Below, piece by piece: positions 16,064-23,440 of a stretch of 64,000 nucleotides of DNA. Under the pieces are notes generated by a model. It did no database searches, was not told the DNA's origin, and saw only the letters and a list, made by a program, of their open reading frames with translations. This stretch comes from Mycobacterium sp. 852002-51057_SCH5723018 (GTDB lineage: Bacteria; Actinomycetota; Actinomycetes; Mycobacteriales; Mycobacteriaceae): NCBI RefSeq assembly GCF_001667035.1, contig NZ_LZIR01000127.1, forward strand, positions 115,038 through 179,037, in the 5' to 3' direction. A program made the position numbers and the translations under genes. The first letter of the stretch is position 1, and each line of letters begins with the position of its first letter.

Positions 16064-16365
16064 GTGAAGGAATCTTTGCCGGACCTTGCCGGGCTGCTGC
16101 CCTCGTGGCAGCCGGCTTTACGCGCTGCGAACCGTTCCCCCGCTACGCTCACCCCCCCTACACCACCGGAGTGAAGTCGTTCCTATCGTGGTGTGAGCGC
16201 ACCGGTGCTCCCCCAGAGTTGACGAAGCCCAACGTTCAGTATTGGGTCGTCGCCCTCCTCGACGGCGGAGCCCCGCCCTCTACACCGACCACATGGCTGG
16301 TCCCTCGGTTCGTGCACTCGTCGAATTGTCGACATGCGGCGATGTCATCGGATGTTGAGTTGTAG
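16064..16365 (+). pseudogene. Frameshifted, truncated tyrosine recombinase (phage-type integrase), N-terminal part
   Basis: From GTG 16064 the frame reads KESLPDLAGLLPSWQPALRA, typical of an actinobacterial integrase start. At a run of seven C (16152-16158) it must shift to continue as YTTGVKSFLSWCERTGAPPE and VQYWVVALLDGGA, the SAM-like core-binding domain. It then degenerates and stops at 16365, with no catalytic Arg-His-Tyr domain. Its tail overlaps the end of the opposing P450 gene. It lies 68 bases after the hydrolase gene, the usual place for an integrase next to its attachment site. Confidence 0.72.
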
Positions 16366-17559
16366 CAGTTCAAGTCGACGGACCAAAATGCTTGGCAACC
16401 ACCGCCCAACGGCGGCGGCGTCGATCCATCTTGTCTGCTCAAGCAGCATCCGCAAGACAATCCGTGCTTCTAAGCGTGCGAGCGCGGCCCCAACGCAAAA
16501 GTGCGCGCCCTTACCGAACGCCACATGGCCCTTTGCGCCACTACGGTCTAGCCGGAACTCATTAGGTGTGTCGAAGTGTTGGGGATCGCGGTTCGCCGCT
16601 CCCCACATCAACAACAGGCGCGAATTAGCGGGCACCTCGACGCCGGCCAAGGCGGTGTCTCTCACTACATGCCGGTAGTGACCGCGAAACGGCGACTCAT
16701 AGCGCAACGCTTCTTCGATGAAAACACTTAGCAGTTCGGGGTCGGCGCGCAGTTGCTCCTGGACCAGTGGCTGCTCGGCCAGAATCCACGCTGCGCTGCC
16801 CAGCAACGATGCGGTCGATTCGCCCGCTGCGCTAAACAACGTCAGCATGATGGCGAGCGCCGGAAACTGTTCTAACTCACCCGATTTGTTTCGGGCGGCT
16901 AGATCACCGATGAGTCCTGCGCGAGGACGTTCAATGGCCTTCTCAAAGTGTTCCAGGACGTATCCGGACAGTTCCAGGGCCGCTAGGCCAGCGGCTTTAA
17001 GTTGGAGTGGACTGACAAGCCCGTCGAGCAAGGTAGTGGTGGCATACCCGAGCCGGATCAGCTTGTCGACATCCGTCTCCGGTAGCCCGAGCAATCGCGC
17101 GACCACCATCATCGGGAGCCGATTGGCCATGCCGCTCATCCATTCGATCTGCCCGTCGACTAACGATTCGGACCACAGTTGCTGAGCAGTGGCTTCGGCG
17201 AAATCTTCAATGACACGCACACGCCTGGCTGAGAGGTGGGGCAGCAGCAACTTCCGGTGCACTGCGTGCAATGGATCGTCCGCAGTTGCCAACGCATGCA
17301 TCGGTTCGCCGAGGGAGCCCATGTCAAATGGCGTGACGGTCCCGTCGTCGTGATACACCATCGTCGCGGTCAGGTTTGATGAGAAATCCTCTACGCGATT
17401 AACGGCCTCCACAATGGCATCCCAGCCGCAGACAGCGTAAAACGTGGATTCACCGATGCGGTTTACTCCGGCGCGACTCCGCATCTGGTCATACAGGGGG
17501 TTGGGGTCCTGGACTGCCTCGCTGCCGAAGAAATCGGTCGGGTCCACAACGGCGGTCAT
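16345..17559 (-). CDS. Cytochrome P450 of the genomic island
   Basis: The 404-residue P450 has the I-helix oxygen-activation motif SAAGESTAS, ExxR in EEALRYESP and the heme loop FGKGAHFCVGAALARLE. The ATG was chosen because MTAVVDPTDFF starts like other P450s; a GTG at 17598 would add 13 residues, and neither has a clear ribosome site. The family is uncertain (CYP144 is one thought, unproven). The base composition is visibly lower in GC than that of CYP140 and the CYP125 copy in this window. It is divergent from a TetR regulator with an inverted repeat between them, so that regulator probably controls it. Confidence 0.88.
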   Translation of the reverse strand: MTAVVDPTDFFGSEAVQDPNPLYDQMRSRAGVNRIGESTFYAVCGWDAIVEAVNRVEDFSSNLTATMVYHDDGTVTPFDMGSLGEPMHALATADDPLHAVHRKLLLPHLSARRVRVIEDFAEATAQQLWSESLVDGQIEWMSGMANRLPMMVVARLLGLPETDVDKLIRLGYATTTLLDGLVSPLQLKAAGLAALELSGYVLEHFEKAIERPRAGLIGDLAARNKSGELEQFPALAIMLTLFSAAGESTASLLGSAAWILAEQPLVQEQLRADPELLSVFIEEALRYESPFRGHYRHVVRDTALAGVEVPANSRLLLMWGAANRDPQHFDTPNEFRLDRSGAKGHVAFGKGAHFCVGAALARLEARIVLRMLLEQTRWIDAAAVGRWLPSILVRRLELLQLNIR

Positions 17560-17681
17560 AGACCGAGGCTGAACTTGGCTCGTGAACTGAGTCAACACCG
17601 CACGGCGAACTTGCAGAGCCCATTCGCCAAGGTCTTGAATCCAGTTCTCAGTCCACGAGACTGACCAGCACCGCCTCCTGA

Positions 17682-17702
17682 GAGAAGTGCTGAGTTCTTC
17701 TC
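17682..17702. promoter_or_regulatory. Inverted repeat between the P450 and TetR genes, candidate operator
   Basis: GAGAAG (17682-17687) and CTTCTC (17697-17702) form perfect six-base arms around a nine-base spacer. The site is 123 bases before the P450 start and 44 bases before the TetR start, where an autoregulating repressor would bind. The arms are short, so chance cannot be excluded. Confidence 0.45.
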
Positions 17703-17745
17703 ACGGTGATAAAACTAATTTTGTGGCTTCGCGGCAAGGGAGCGA

Positions 17746-18345
17746 GTGACTGTGGCAAGTAGCGACTGGCTCGTCGGTCGGGACCGCCGCAGTGAAGGTG
17801 TGGAACGAATCTATGCAGCTGCCACCGACCTCATGTCGCGGCACGGTTACGACGCATTCAGCATCGACGCCCTGGCCGCCGCCGTGCACTGTTCACCGGC
17901 GACTATCTACCGCCATGCCGGGGGTAAGGCGGCGATCCGCGATGCAGTCATGAGCCGGCAAGCGGAGCGCATCCTCGACTCGGTCCGCGAAGCCATCACA
18001 GGGTTAACTGGTGCTGAGCGCATTGTCGCTGCCACAGTCGTCGCCTTAGAGCGCTTGCGTGCTGACCCACTTGCGCAAGTCATGCGGTCAATGACCGGTC
18101 CCCCCGGCAACGAGTGGCTGACTGATTCGGCCATCGTTAAAAGCTTTGCAACCGAAATGGTCGGGTTAGATGATCCACCTGACCATCTGGCTGCTCAGTG
18201 GCTAGTCCGCGTCTTCCTGGCGCTGTGGTACTGGCCGCTGAAAGATCGCGATGCCGAGGCGATCATGGTGCGGCGATACCTCGGCCCGCCCTACGTAGGC
18301 GAGTCGGTCGCGGAACCAGCTGGGTTTTTGACGCGACGGCCTTAG
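17746..18345 (+). CDS. TetR-family regulator divergent from the island P450
   Basis: The 199-residue protein has an N-terminal TetR helix-turn-helix: IYAAATDLMSRHGYDAFSIDALAAAVHCSPATIYRHAGGKAAIRDAV at about 21-67. A ligand/dimer domain follows, with tryptophan-rich AAQWLVRVFLALWYWPL near the C-terminus, seen in mycobacterial TetR proteins. GTG at 17746 or at 17752 are both possible; AAGGGAG lies better spaced for 17752. Divergent placement next to the P450 suggests it represses that gene and itself, with the P450 substrate as a plausible ligand. Confidence 0.85.
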   Translation: MTVASSDWLVGRDRRSEGVERIYAAATDLMSRHGYDAFSIDALAAAVHCSPATIYRHAGGKAAIRDAVMSRQAERILDSVREAITGLTGAERIVAATVVALERLRADPLAQVMRSMTGPPGNEWLTDSAIVKSFATEMVGLDDPPDHLAAQWLVRVFLALWYWPLKDRDAEAIMVRRYLGPPYVGESVAEPAGFLTRRP

Positions 18346-18388
18346 TCTGACCGGTCCCTTCGCGGAGCGGCGTGTGTGCTGTCGCTAT

Positions 18389-18646
18389 TCACGCTGCCGG
18401 CGGCGCATCTCCCGGTGGCGGCGGGTAAACCCGGTAGCAGTTCGTGCCGCCGAAACCGAGCACGTATACCGTGTCGCAGCGCATAAAGCTGCCATCGGCC
18501 GCATGGTCGTAGTCACAGCGGCCTCCGCCGTTGCCCAATACAACCGCGCCGCCGCACGGCCCGTCCGCGCTCGCCGGTGCCGCGAGCCCAATTCCGCCTA
18601 CGACGAATGCGCTGGCGATCGTTACACCGCTGACCAGTTTCCTCAT
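18389..18646 (-). CDS. Small secreted four-cysteine protein
   Basis: An 85-residue precursor. The signal peptide runs from MRKLVSGVTIAS through GGIGLAAPASA, with likely cleavage after residue 28. The 57-residue mature peptide has four Cys (31, 44, 57 and 70), likely two disulfides, glycine-rich loops (VLGNGGGRCDYDH, VLGFGGTNCYRV) and a Pro-rich tail. It belongs to a common class of small mycobacterial exported proteins of unknown function. It has no operon partner: both flanking genes are regulators on the other strand. Confidence 0.72.
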   Translation of the reverse strand: MRKLVSGVTIASAFVVGGIGLAAPASADGPCGGAVVLGNGGGRCDYDHAADGSFMRCDTVYVLGFGGTNCYRVYPPPPGDAPPAA

Positions 18647-18792
18647 TTTGGGTTTCCTTTCGCTGCCCGGATGACCAGCGGCTGGCAGACGGCCGCAGGC
18701 CCCGGGCCCGCCTGCGGGTGCAGGCTATCGTTCATATGTAGGAAACTCCTCAGATGTCGGGTTTTATCCTCAACGGCTACGCCTGTGTGGTA

Positions 18793-18808
18793 GACGACAC
18801 ATGTCGTC
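18793..18808. promoter_or_regulatory. Palindrome covering the start codon of the second TetR gene
   Basis: GACGAC and GTCGTC flank ACAT, and the ATG at 18801 lies inside the palindrome. A repressor bound here would block its own expression. If ATG 18801 is the real start the message would be nearly leaderless; GTG 18822 is the alternative start downstream. Confidence 0.45.
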
Positions 18809-19457
18809 GTACAATCCACGGGTGATATCCAACGAAGTCAGCAATGGCAAGTCGGGCGATCGACGTGTGCGTCGGACCCGGGCGACTTTGCAAAGCGCCC
18901 TAATGGACCTGGTTCAAAAGCAAGATCTGCCGCGCATCACGGTCGCCGATGTCACCGAACGGGCGGACGTCAGCCGCTCGACGTTCTATGACCACTACCA
19001 AGACGTCCATGAGCTGGCGGAAGCCGCCTGCACGGCGATGATCGACGCCTTGATGGCTTCGCTACCCAACCCGGACGACGTTCTGCGCGATGCCGATGGC
19101 GGCACCGAGGTATTGCGGAACTTTTTCGCCCACTTCGCCGAACATGCCAATCTCTACCGCAGTCTGCTGGGCTCGGAGGGAAGCGCGCGCATCATCGATC
19201 ACCTCCGCCGACGGGCAATCGCAGCCCTGCACCACAGCGCGCTTCCGGGCGACACCTGTGATGGCGTCGCCGTTACCGCGGGCGACGCAGAAACCCCACA
19301 TGACGTGTTTGCTGCGTTTAGCGCCGGAGCGTTCTTCGGCGTGGCCATCGACTGGGTGCAGCGAGACTGCCCGGGCACACCGGCGGAAATGGCTGCCTTG
19401 ACTTGGCCGCTTTTCGCCGCAGCGTTAAGAGTTGACCATCGAGGTGAGGCTTGTTGA
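18801..19457 (+). CDS. TetR-family regulator (AcrR-like)
   Basis: The 218-residue protein has the N-terminal helix-turn-helix RRTRATLQSALMDLVQKQDL and ITVADVTERADVSRSTFYDHYQDVHELAEA (about 24-75). The C-terminal domain includes FFAHFAEHANLYRSLLG and AFFGVAIDWVQRDCPGTPAEMA, typical of the TetR_C_7-like group. No obvious target is adjacent except the small secreted protein on its left (divergent) and the SDR gene that converges from the right. The start may be GTG 18822 instead. Confidence 0.85.
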   Translation: MSSYNPRVISNEVSNGKSGDRRVRRTRATLQSALMDLVQKQDLPRITVADVTERADVSRSTFYDHYQDVHELAEAACTAMIDALMASLPNPDDVLRDADGGTEVLRNFFAHFAEHANLYRSLLGSEGSARIIDHLRRRAIAALHHSALPGDTCDGVAVTAGDAETPHDVFAAFSAGAFFGVAIDWVQRDCPGTPAEMAALTWPLFAAALRVDHRGEAC

Positions 19458-19503
19458 CGAACCGGTCCATCACCACTGATCTCGCCGGGTCGAGCGCGCC
19501 GAA

Positions 19504-20409
19504 TTATTCAGCGTGGTAATACCGGTCGTTGCGGAGATCATCGAGAAGACCGGGCTGGGTCGGCCGCCATTCGACCAGCCGCTGGGTAATCGCGCTCGAT
19601 GCCGGTGCGTCGAGCTGGAACAACTGCCCGAGGAACCCGAAGTGGGCTTCTGCTTCTTCCGGGGGGATGCTGGCGACGGGCAGGTTGAGATGCTCGCCGA
19701 TCGCGGAGGCGATCGCCTTAGTCGTCAATCCCTCTTCCCCGACCGCGTGCAGCCGGGCACCGGCGGGCGCCTCCTCCAGGGCCAGTCGGAACAGATGTGC
19801 GGTGTCGCGGGTATGCGCGGCGGACCATCGGTTCGCGCCGTCGCCGATGTAGGCCGAAACGCCGGTGCGGCGGGCCGTGGCGATGAGCACCGTTGCAAAT
19901 CCGTGCCGGTCGAGATCAGGGCTATGAGTAATCGGTGATAAGCGGACGACGCTGGAACAGACCCCACGTTCGGCCAGCGCGACCTCGTAGTTTTCGGCAT
20001 CGACGCGCGGACCCGAGGCATTCGAGTCCTCTTCCGTGGCTGCGCGCCCCTTACCTGCGAGGGGAAGCATGACCGAGGCACCAACGAATGCCTTGCCGGT
20101 ACCTTCGAGCGCCTCGCCCAGCGCCTGGATCGCCGCGAGGTCGCTCGCGATAGCGCCCGCGAAGTCTCCGCTGCGCATCGCGTCCTCCCGGAAGGCAAGG
20201 TGGATGACGCCGTCGGCCTCGCGTGCCGCGTTACGCAGCCCGTCAAGGTCTTCGAGGTCTCCGCGCTGCACCGTGGCACCCTGATGTTCTGCGGTGGTCG
20301 CGGACTTGTCGGATCGTGCCATGGCAGTCACGTGGTGACCAGCCGTGATCAGCTCGGGTACCAGGGCGGACCCGATGTGGCCGGTGGCACCGGTGACGAA
20401 AACGCGCAT
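19504..20409 (-). CDS. NAD(P)-binding extended SDR (nucleoside-diphosphate-sugar-epimerase-like)
   Basis: The 301-residue protein begins MRVFVTGATGHIGSALVPEL with the extended-SDR cofactor motif TGATGHIG. It continues HVTAMARSDKSA, the Asp in GDLEDLDGL and ADGVIHLAF. The usual YxxxK catalytic pair is replaced by AENYEVAL, so it may be a reductase-like or regulatory relative. Its start faces a TetR gene 82 bases away, with repeated CATCA/TGATG sites between them. Control by that regulator, perhaps in response to an electrophile or antibiotic, is an inference. Confidence 0.82.
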   Translation of the reverse strand: MRVFVTGATGHIGSALVPELITAGHHVTAMARSDKSATTAEHQGATVQRGDLEDLDGLRNAAREADGVIHLAFREDAMRSGDFAGAIASDLAAIQALGEALEGTGKAFVGASVMLPLAGKGRAATEEDSNASGPRVDAENYEVALAERGVCSSVVRLSPITHSPDLDRHGFATVLIATARRTGVSAYIGDGANRWSAAHTRDTAHLFRLALEEAPAGARLHAVGEEGLTTKAIASAIGEHLNLPVASIPPEEAEAHFGFLGQLFQLDAPASSAITQRLVEWRPTQPGLLDDLRNDRYYHAE

Positions 20410-20425
20410 AACAACTCCTCGTGAG

Positions 20426-20486
20426 TGATGGAACTATGTTGCATCAGCCTACACATGATGAGACGAAGTACCATCAAGCTATGATG
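20426..20486. promoter_or_regulatory. Array of TGATG/CATCA half-sites between the SDR and TetR genes
   Basis: Half-sites alternate: TGATG 20426-20430, CATCA 20442-20446, TGATG 20456-20460, CATCA 20472-20476 and TGATG 20482-20486. They form nested inverted repeats with spacers of 5, 9 and 11 bases. The array fills the short divergent promoter region and fits cooperative binding of the adjacent TetR protein. Confidence 0.55.
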
Positions 20487-20491
20487 ATCGC

Positions 20492-21067
20492 GTGCCACGT
20501 TGGGAGCCGGATGCGAGCGCCAGGCTCGAAAGAGCTGCGATCGAGCTGTTCGCCGAGCAGGGCTACGACGACACCACCGTCGAACAGATCGCGGCGGCCG
20601 CGGGGCTGACGCGAAGCACGTTTTTCCGGCACTTCGGCGACAAGCGCGGAATCTTGTTCGGCGGACAAGACGGGCTGGCGTCACGCCTGGCCGACGGCAT
20701 CGAGAACGCGCCACCCGAGCAGACAGCCTTGGAGGCGATCGAGACGGGGTTCGCTGACATTGCCGCACTCTGGTTCACCCCGGATCGCCGCGACCTCGCG
20801 CCGCGACGAATCTCTGTGGTCGATTCGAACCCCGAACTCCGCGAACGCGAGTTGCTTAAGCGACGCGGCATCACCGACGCCGTAGCAGCGGCATTGCGAT
20901 CACGCGGTGTCCAGGACCCCGCCACGACAGTCGCAGCCGAACTCGCCACCCTCGCGTTCTCGCAGACAATCGCCGACTGGGCCGAGCCAGACAACGCCGA
21001 GGAGTTCCCCGCCATTGCACGCCGGGTGCTGCGCCGACTCCACGCCGCCGCAGTACACCTCAGCTAG
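20492..21067 (+). CDS. TetR-family regulator divergent from the SDR gene
   Basis: The 191-residue protein shows a textbook TetR DNA-binding domain near the N-terminus: RAAIELFAEQGYDDTTVEQIAAAAGLTRSTFFRHFGDKRGILFGG (about 14-58). The C-terminal domain has ALEAIETGFADIAALWF and a WAEPDN segment. The GTG lies six bases after the last operator-like half-site. Divergence from an SDR gene is a common arrangement for a local substrate-sensing repressor. Confidence 0.87.
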   Translation: MPRWEPDASARLERAAIELFAEQGYDDTTVEQIAAAAGLTRSTFFRHFGDKRGILFGGQDGLASRLADGIENAPPEQTALEAIETGFADIAALWFTPDRRDLAPRRISVVDSNPELRERELLKRRGITDAVAAALRSRGVQDPATTVAAELATLAFSQTIADWAEPDNAEEFPAIARRVLRRLHAAAVHLS

Positions 21068-21133
21068 GCACTCCGACCGGCGCGACGCGATGCGGCACAT
21101 CGCCCCGTCCGGTCCGCCCGAACGCCGCGCCCG

Positions 21134-21628
21134 TCAGTTGTTCGATGCCTCGGCAACCACGCGGTACACAGTTGCTCTGCTCACTCCAAGAGTCGCTGCG
21201 ATGGTGTCTGCTGACTCGCCACTGGCGTGCATCCGCTGTGCCAGAGCCACGACGGCGGATTGGAGTGAGGGTAATAGCTGCGATCCCATCAAAAGGTGGT
21301 GGACGGTGGCGGCCAGTGTGTACTGATCGGCGCGGCCGTCGACCCCTTCGCCCATCAACTGTTCAGGCGCAGCGTAGGCAACTTTGCCCACGGTGAATTA
21401 GTCGCGCTAAGGCCGCTGATGTCATCAAGTGGTCGCGCAATGCCGAAGTCCGCCAACAGTATTCGTCGCTTGCCATCCTCGGGCTCGGTGACCAGTATTT
21501 TGGCGGGTTTGACATCGCGGTGCAACAGCCGACGTTTATGGGCGTAGTCGAGTGCTTCGGCAACAGCTGCGACGATGGCATACAGGGTGACGCGGCGGAT
21601 AGTACCGCTGCCGTAGGCGGCCTCAATT
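21134..21628 (-). pseudogene. Decayed Ser/Thr kinase fragment joined to a resolvase-type helix-turn-helix
   Basis: Read leftward, the region encodes kinase subdomains VI-IX: AVAEALDYAHKRRLLHRDVK, KILVTEPEDGKRR, LLADFGIARPLDD. A frameshift near 21392 follows, then VGKVAYAAPEQLMGEGVDGR, ADQYTLAATVHHLLMG. The N-lobe is missing and the Asn of HRDxKxxN is Lys. After position about 21283 the frame changes identity to LAQRMHASGESADTIAATLG, VSRATVYRVVAE, the C-terminal helix-turn-helix of serine recombinases. A deletion or recombination has apparently fused two remnants. The intact kinase begins 127 bases away on the other strand. Confidence 0.72.
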
Positions 21629-21754
21629 CAAAATCCATTAGTCAGACTGCCACAGCCTCGCTAATGGGTTCGGGGCCGGCCGACGCGGTGAGTCTTTGCA
21701 TACTGGCCCGCGTTCGGCACGGGCGTCGGATACTTCTACTCGGAAGCGGAAAGG

Positions 21755-23311
21755 GTGTCGTGTGTCGTGGTTGCAGCAAATGTCCGCACGGGGTGCATGT
21801 TCGGCAAGTACAAGCTCAACCGGCTGCTCGGACAGGGCGGCATGGGTGAGGTGTACGAGGCGTATGACACCAGCAAGGACCGCACCGTCGCGCTAAAGAT
21901 CTTGCGCCAAGAACTCTCCAATGACGAGCGCTTCCGTAATAGATTTCAGCGCGAGTCTCATGCCGCCGCGATGCTCGAAGAGCCGCACGTCATCCCGATC
22001 TACGACTGGGGCGAAACGGACGGCAGTCTGTTCATCGACATGCGTCTGGTCCGCGGCCAAGACCTTCACGAGTTACTGAAGCGTGGTCCGCTCGAACCCG
22101 ACCGGGCGGTCGCAATTGTCCGGCAGATCGCGGTCGCCCTGGACGCTGCGCACGCCCAGGGAATGATTCACCGCGACGTCAAACCGCAGAACATTCTGGT
22201 CACCTCGACCGAAGACTTCGCCTACCTCATCGACTTTGGGATCGCGCAAAACCTCGATGACACTCGGCTGACCGTCGCGGGCTCGGCGATAGGGTCATTC
22301 GCCTACATGGCACCAGAGCGGTTCGAAGACCGGCCGACGACTTCGTCCGTGGACGTGTATTCGTTGGCCGCTGTGCTTTTCGAGGCGGTCACCGGCCAGC
22401 CGCCGTTCACCGCTCCTGGCGTGGAGCAATTGATCGCCGCCCACATGTCGGCACCCCCGCCGCAACCCAGCGTCGTCAATCCCCACGTGCCCCCAGCCTT
22501 CGATGATGTCATCGCCCGCGGAATGGCCAAAGATCCCGACGACCGCTACGGCAGTGCCGGGGCTCTGGGTCGCGCCGCACAACGCGCGCTAACAGGAAAG
22601 TCTTCGTCGGGGCGCAGCTTCGGACCATTTGCGGCCGGTGAACAGGCCCGGACTGGCCCTGCCGGCGCGGGACCATATGACGGAGGACCCACCCGCCCGG
22701 CATGGCAAGCCGCCGAACAGACCCCTAACCAGGCTCGCCCGTGGCTGGTGCCGACGGTAATCATTGTCGCTGCGGCGCTCCTACTGGGCGGCATCGGCGT
22801 CATCATCGGATTGCTCGCCCACCAGAACAACCCTCCATCCACCCCCCGGACGCCGACGACCGGCCCGATAACAGCGGCGCCGAACTCCGAACAAGGCCAG
22901 GGCCCAACATCGGTGCAAGCACTCCCACCGCCAGTACCTGCATCTCCGCCTCCACCCGCAGCTCCCGCACGCCCGCCGCTAATCAGCGGCCCGGACACCA
23001 GCGCCAGTCATGAAAGCTGCGACTATGGTTGGTCGCTAAACAACAACACCGGGTGGGGCAGCCACGCTGGCCGGGGTACACCGGAAACATCGTGCTACTT
23101 CGCCGGCAGCGTGCTGAAGTCGTATTGGAACGAGTATGGGAACGCCAGTCGGCAACTACGCACGGTATCGGCGCCGGGTGCCGTCGACTGCAACACTGTT
23201 GCCGGAGCCGTGTGCGACGGATCAAATTTCCTAATGCAGTGCGCGGCTTACGGTTCTGACAACTGGATCACGTGTACCGGCGGCCACGGTGCGCGAGTTT
23301 ATCTCTATTGA
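21755..23311 (+). CDS. Transmembrane Ser/Thr protein kinase with a cysteine-containing outer domain
   Basis: This is a PknE/PknH-type receptor kinase. The kinase domain starts at FGKYKLNRLLGQGGMGEVYE and has VALKIL (Lys), HRDVKPQNILV near 138 and DFGIAQ; the activation loop includes TRLTVAGSAIGSFAYMAPER. A Pro/Gly linker leads to one transmembrane helix at about 330-355 (VPTVIIVAAALLLGGIGVII). Then come a Pro-rich stalk and an outer domain of about 105 residues with six Cys. GTG 21755, GTG 21767 or ATG 21797 are all possible; GGAAAGGG is best spaced for 21767. It lies at the right edge of the island beside a decayed kinase, and no substrate gene is obvious. Confidence 0.88.
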   Translation: MSCVVVAANVRTGCMFGKYKLNRLLGQGGMGEVYEAYDTSKDRTVALKILRQELSNDERFRNRFQRESHAAAMLEEPHVIPIYDWGETDGSLFIDMRLVRGQDLHELLKRGPLEPDRAVAIVRQIAVALDAAHAQGMIHRDVKPQNILVTSTEDFAYLIDFGIAQNLDDTRLTVAGSAIGSFAYMAPERFEDRPTTSSVDVYSLAAVLFEAVTGQPPFTAPGVEQLIAAHMSAPPPQPSVVNPHVPPAFDDVIARGMAKDPDDRYGSAGALGRAAQRALTGKSSSGRSFGPFAAGEQARTGPAGAGPYDGGPTRPAWQAAEQTPNQARPWLVPTVIIVAAALLLGGIGVIIGLLAHQNNPPSTPRTPTTGPITAAPNSEQGQGPTSVQALPPPVPASPPPPAAPARPPLISGPDTSASHESCDYGWSLNNNTGWGSHAGRGTPETSCYFAGSVLKSYWNEYGNASRQLRTVSAPGAVDCNTVAGAVCDGSNFLMQCAAYGSDNWITCTGGHGARVYLY

Positions 23312-23340
23312 TAGTGGTGCAAACGCCTGACGCTACGAGG

Positions 23341-23440
23341 GACCGAATTGCCCGCCAGACTTTCGCTCCGCCCAATCACTTCGAGGCGCTGGCGACCGCG
23401 GGATACCAGCTGGGTCTTCGACGCGAGCGGGCTGGTCTAA
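23341..23440 (+). pseudogene. Detached 3' end of a limonene-epoxide-hydrolase-like gene
   Basis: In frame this reads DRIARQTFAPPNHFEALATA and then, after removing one extra G in the GGG near 23399-23402, DTSWVFDASGLV and a stop. This matches SFAPPNHFENLANADVSWVYDATHLV at the end of the intact gene at 15538-15996. Only the last 30 codons remain, with no start. The stop overlaps the stop of the convergent cyclase gene by two bases, which looks like the original gene arrangement. It is therefore probably the original 3' end displaced by the island. Confidence 0.75.
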
